From: VRUE01 sp040879985
GTDB taxonomy: Bacteria > Actinomycetota > Thermoleophilia > Solirubrobacterales > 70-9
Direction of reading: 5' to 3'
DNA length: 64,000 nt
Assembly (NCBI GenBank): GCA_040879985.1
Contig: JBBDJH010000016.1
Coordinates: forward strand, 1-64,000
The notes beneath the pieces are model-generated. The model was not told the origin of the DNA. It made no database searches and saw nothing but the letters and a program-made list of their open reading frames with translations. Made by a program: the position numbers and the translations under genes. Positions 62,198 through 64,000 of the stretch are shown in pieces (position 1 is the first letter of the stretch; every line of letters begins with the position of its first letter).

Positions 62198-63625
62198 ATG
62201 GCTGACACGAACGGAACGAATGTGGGACGGGTCGAGCAGGTGACCGGCGTCGTCGTCGATGCGGTCTTCCCCGGCAAGCTGCCGGAGATCTACTCGGCGG
62301 TGAAGATCGAGCTGGCCGGCGACGAGGACCGCGAGGCGAGCGAGCTGGTCTGCGAGGTGCAGCAGCACCTCGGCGACGACCGCGTGCGCACGGTGGCGAT
62401 GGACGCCACCGACGGCCTGCAGCGCGGCGACAAGGTGATCGACACCGGCGGCCCGATCACGGTCCCCGTCGGCGACGCCACCCTGGGGCGGATCTTCAAC
62501 CTGCTCGGCGAGCCGATCGACAACGGCCCCGAGGTGAAGACCGAGGAGCGCTGGCCGATCCATCGCCCCGCCCCGCAGGCCTCCGACCTGGCGCCGACCC
62601 AGGAGATCCTCGAGACGGGGATCAAGGTGATCGACCTGCTCGCCCCCTACGCCAAGGGCGGCAAGGTCGGGCTGTTCGGCGGCGCCGGGGTCGGCAAGAC
62701 CGTGCTGATCCAGGAGCTGATCCGCTCGATCGCCGAGGAGCACGAGGGCCTCTCCGCCTTCTGCGGCGTCGGTGAGCGCTCGCGCGAGGGCAACGACCTC
62801 TGGCTCGAGATGAAAGAGTCGGGCGTGATCGACAAAACGATGCTCGTCTTCGGCCAGATGAACGAGCCGCCGGGCGCCCGCCTGCGCGTCGCCCTCTCCG
62901 GCCTGACGATGGCCGAGTACTACCGCGAGCAGGGCGGCCAGGACGTGCTGCTCTTCATCGACAACATCTTCCGCTTCGTCCAGGCGGGCTCCGAGGTCTC
63001 GGCGCTGCTCGGCCGGATGCCCTCGGCGGTCGGCTACCAGCCGACCCTGGAGACCGAGATGGGCGGCCTGCAGGAGCGGATCACCTCGACCGACCGCGGC
63101 TCGGTCACCTCGGTGCAGGCGGTCTACGTCCCCGCCGACGACTTCACCGACCCGGCCCCGGCCTCGGTCTTCGCCCACCTCAACGCCACCACGGCGCTCT
63201 CGCGGGCGATCTCCGAGAAAGGGATCTACCCGGCGGTCGACCCGCTCGACTCGACCTCGACGATCCTCAAGCCCGACGTCGTCGGCGAGGAGCACTACCG
63301 CACGGCGACCGACGTGCAGGAGGTCCTGCAGCGCTACAAGGAGCTGCAGGACATCATCGCCATCCTCGGCATCGACGAGCTCTCCGACGAGGACAAGCAG
63401 ACGGTCTCGCGGGCGCGCAAGATCGAGCGCTTCCTCAGCCAGCCGTTCTTCGTCGCCGAGCAGTTCACCGGCCGCACCGGCGAGTTCGTGCCGGTCGCGG
63501 AGACGGTGCGCGGCTTCCGCGAGATCCTCGACGGCGAGCACGACGACCTGCCCGAGGGCGCCTTCTACATGCAGGGCGGCATCGACCAGGTCACCGAGAA
63601 CGCCGGCTCGGCGGCGGCCGCTTAG
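62198..63625 (+). CDS. atpD: F1Fo ATP synthase subunit beta
   Basis: 475 aa, with GAAAAGGAA before ATG 62198. Catalytic P-loop 'GGAGVGKTVLIQEL', catalytic Glu in 'GVGERSREGNDLW', Walker B 'DVLLFIDNIFRFVQAG', 'PSAVGYQPTLETEMG' and the DELSD-like 'ILGIDELSDEDK' motif are all present. It is the catalytic subunit of F1. Confidence 0.98.
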   Translation: MADTNGTNVGRVEQVTGVVVDAVFPGKLPEIYSAVKIELAGDEDREASELVCEVQQHLGDDRVRTVAMDATDGLQRGDKVIDTGGPITVPVGDATLGRIFNLLGEPIDNGPEVKTEERWPIHRPAPQASDLAPTQEILETGIKVIDLLAPYAKGGKVGLFGGAGVGKTVLIQELIRSIAEEHEGLSAFCGVGERSREGNDLWLEMKESGVIDKTMLVFGQMNEPPGARLRVALSGLTMAEYYREQGGQDVLLFIDNIFRFVQAGSEVSALLGRMPSAVGYQPTLETEMGGLQERITSTDRGSVTSVQAVYVPADDFTDPAPASVFAHLNATTALSRAISEKGIYPAVDPLDSTSTILKPDVVGEEHYRTATDVQEVLQRYKELQDIIAILGIDELSDEDKQTVSRARKIERFLSQPFFVAEQFTGRTGEFVPVAETVRGFREILDGEHDDLPEGAFYMQGGIDQVTENAGSAAAA

Positions 63626-63633
63626 GACGCACA

Positions 63634-64000
63634 ATGGCGGGCGAAAGCAAATTCGAGGTCGAGGTCCTCACCCCGGAGGGGGAGGTCTTCAGCGGCGAGG
63701 TGCGCCAGGTCTCGACCCGTACGGCGGTCGGTGAGATCGGCATCCTCGCCAACCACACGCCGCTGCTGGCGGCGCTGCGGCCGGCCGAGCTGCGCCTGCA
63801 CACAAGCGACACCGAGACGCGCCGCTTCGCTCAGGCGCACGGCTGGCTGCAGGTCTTCGGCAACCACGCCCGCCTGCTGATCGAGGAGGCGATCGCGCCG
63901 GAGGATCTCGACAGCGGCACGCTCAAGGAGCAGCTCGCGGACGCCGAGCAGCGGATTGGCGACGCCGAGGAGGGCAGCGGCGCCCGCAACCGCGCCGTCA
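63634..64000 (+). CDS. atpC: F1Fo ATP synthase subunit epsilon (cut by window end)
   Basis: The first 122 codons are present; the gene runs past the window. 'FEVEVLTPEGEVFSGEVRQVSTRTAVGEIGILANHTPLLAALRPAELRLHT' is the N-terminal beta-sandwich that contacts gamma and the c-ring. A C-terminal helix begins at 'GTLKEQLADAEQRIGDAEEG'. It completes the order atpI-B-E-F-H-A-G-D-C. Confidence 0.95.
   Translation, partial: MAGESKFEVEVLTPEGEVFSGEVRQVSTRTAVGEIGILANHTPLLAALRPAELRLHTSDTETRRFAQAHGWLQVFGNHARLLIEEAIAPEDLDSGTLKEQLADAEQRIGDAEEGSGARNRAV

Overview
The window looks like a draft-genome or metagenome contig from a high-GC actinobacterium, most probably of the Thermoleophilia (Solirubrobacterales-like). 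Three things point there: the strong G/C bias at third codon positions with frequent GTG starts; the actinobacterial order rpmE-(DUF1385)-prfA-prmC-tsaC...wecA-atpI-atpBEFHAGDC; and a type IV pilus locus together with mycobacterial-type genes (Rv3030-3032-like polysaccharide genes, a paired ArsA-like ATPase, DipZ). The lineage is inference; there is no rRNA gene to confirm it. One scaffold gap (27 G then 10 N) lies at 26785-26821.

Layout. 0.17-8.1 kb: type IV pilus locus with three minor-pilin-like proteins, prepilin peptidase, PilM, PilN, PilO and a PilP-position protein. 8.3-9.5 kb: a lower-GC Fic gene, followed by an HxlR regulator and a large unknown protein. 11.7-13.8 kb (minus): two ArsA/Get3-like ATPases. 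13.8-16.3 kb: a ParA-like ATPase coupled to an FtsZ with an unusually long N-terminus. 16.4-19.0 kb: gamma-glutamyltransferase and a class III nucleotide cyclase. 19.1-19.7 kb: a broken AbiEi/DUF559 gene between two copies of a palindromic repeat. 19.8-25.4 kb: methyltransferases, GH57 branching enzyme, GT4 glucosyltransferase and an acyltransferase, resembling the mycobacterial methylglucose lipopolysaccharide cluster. 25.4-26.8 kb: meaB and a small protein. 26.9-30.3 kb: DipZ and a two-component system. 30.5-42.8 kb: acyl-CoA and redox metabolism (acyl-CoA dehydrogenase, aldehyde dehydrogenase, thiolase, split methylmalonyl-CoA mutase, EtfBA, ETF-quinone oxidoreductase), interrupted by an XRE/nucleotidyltransferase pair and an M17 aminopeptidase. 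43-45.6 kb: hydrolase and diguanylate cyclase. 45.6-49.6 kb: rpmE-DUF1385-prfA-prmC-tsaC. 49.8-56.8 kb: degenerate lysyl-oxidase protein, glyA, DUF354, sugar transferase, asnB, wecA. 56.9-64 kb: the F1Fo ATP synthase operon, with atpC cut by the window end.

How it fits together. MeaB, mutase, thiolase, acyl-CoA dehydrogenase, EtfBA and ETF-QO would pass electrons and carbon from fatty or branched acids to the quinone pool, upstream of the ATP synthase. No tRNA, rRNA or CRISPR array was seen.

The most unusual signal is between the genes. At least five families of palindromic repeats sit at gene ends: 107-120-bp snap-back elements around prmC-tsaC and around the acyl-CoA dehydrogenase gene; four copies of a GATCGCAG hairpin; two copies of a GTGGTCGAGGTTTG hairpin; and a 47-bp identical repeat. 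A second recurrent signal is a TANNNT hexamer (often TAGACT or TAGGCT) 6-10 nt before start codons, which suggests widespread leaderless transcription.
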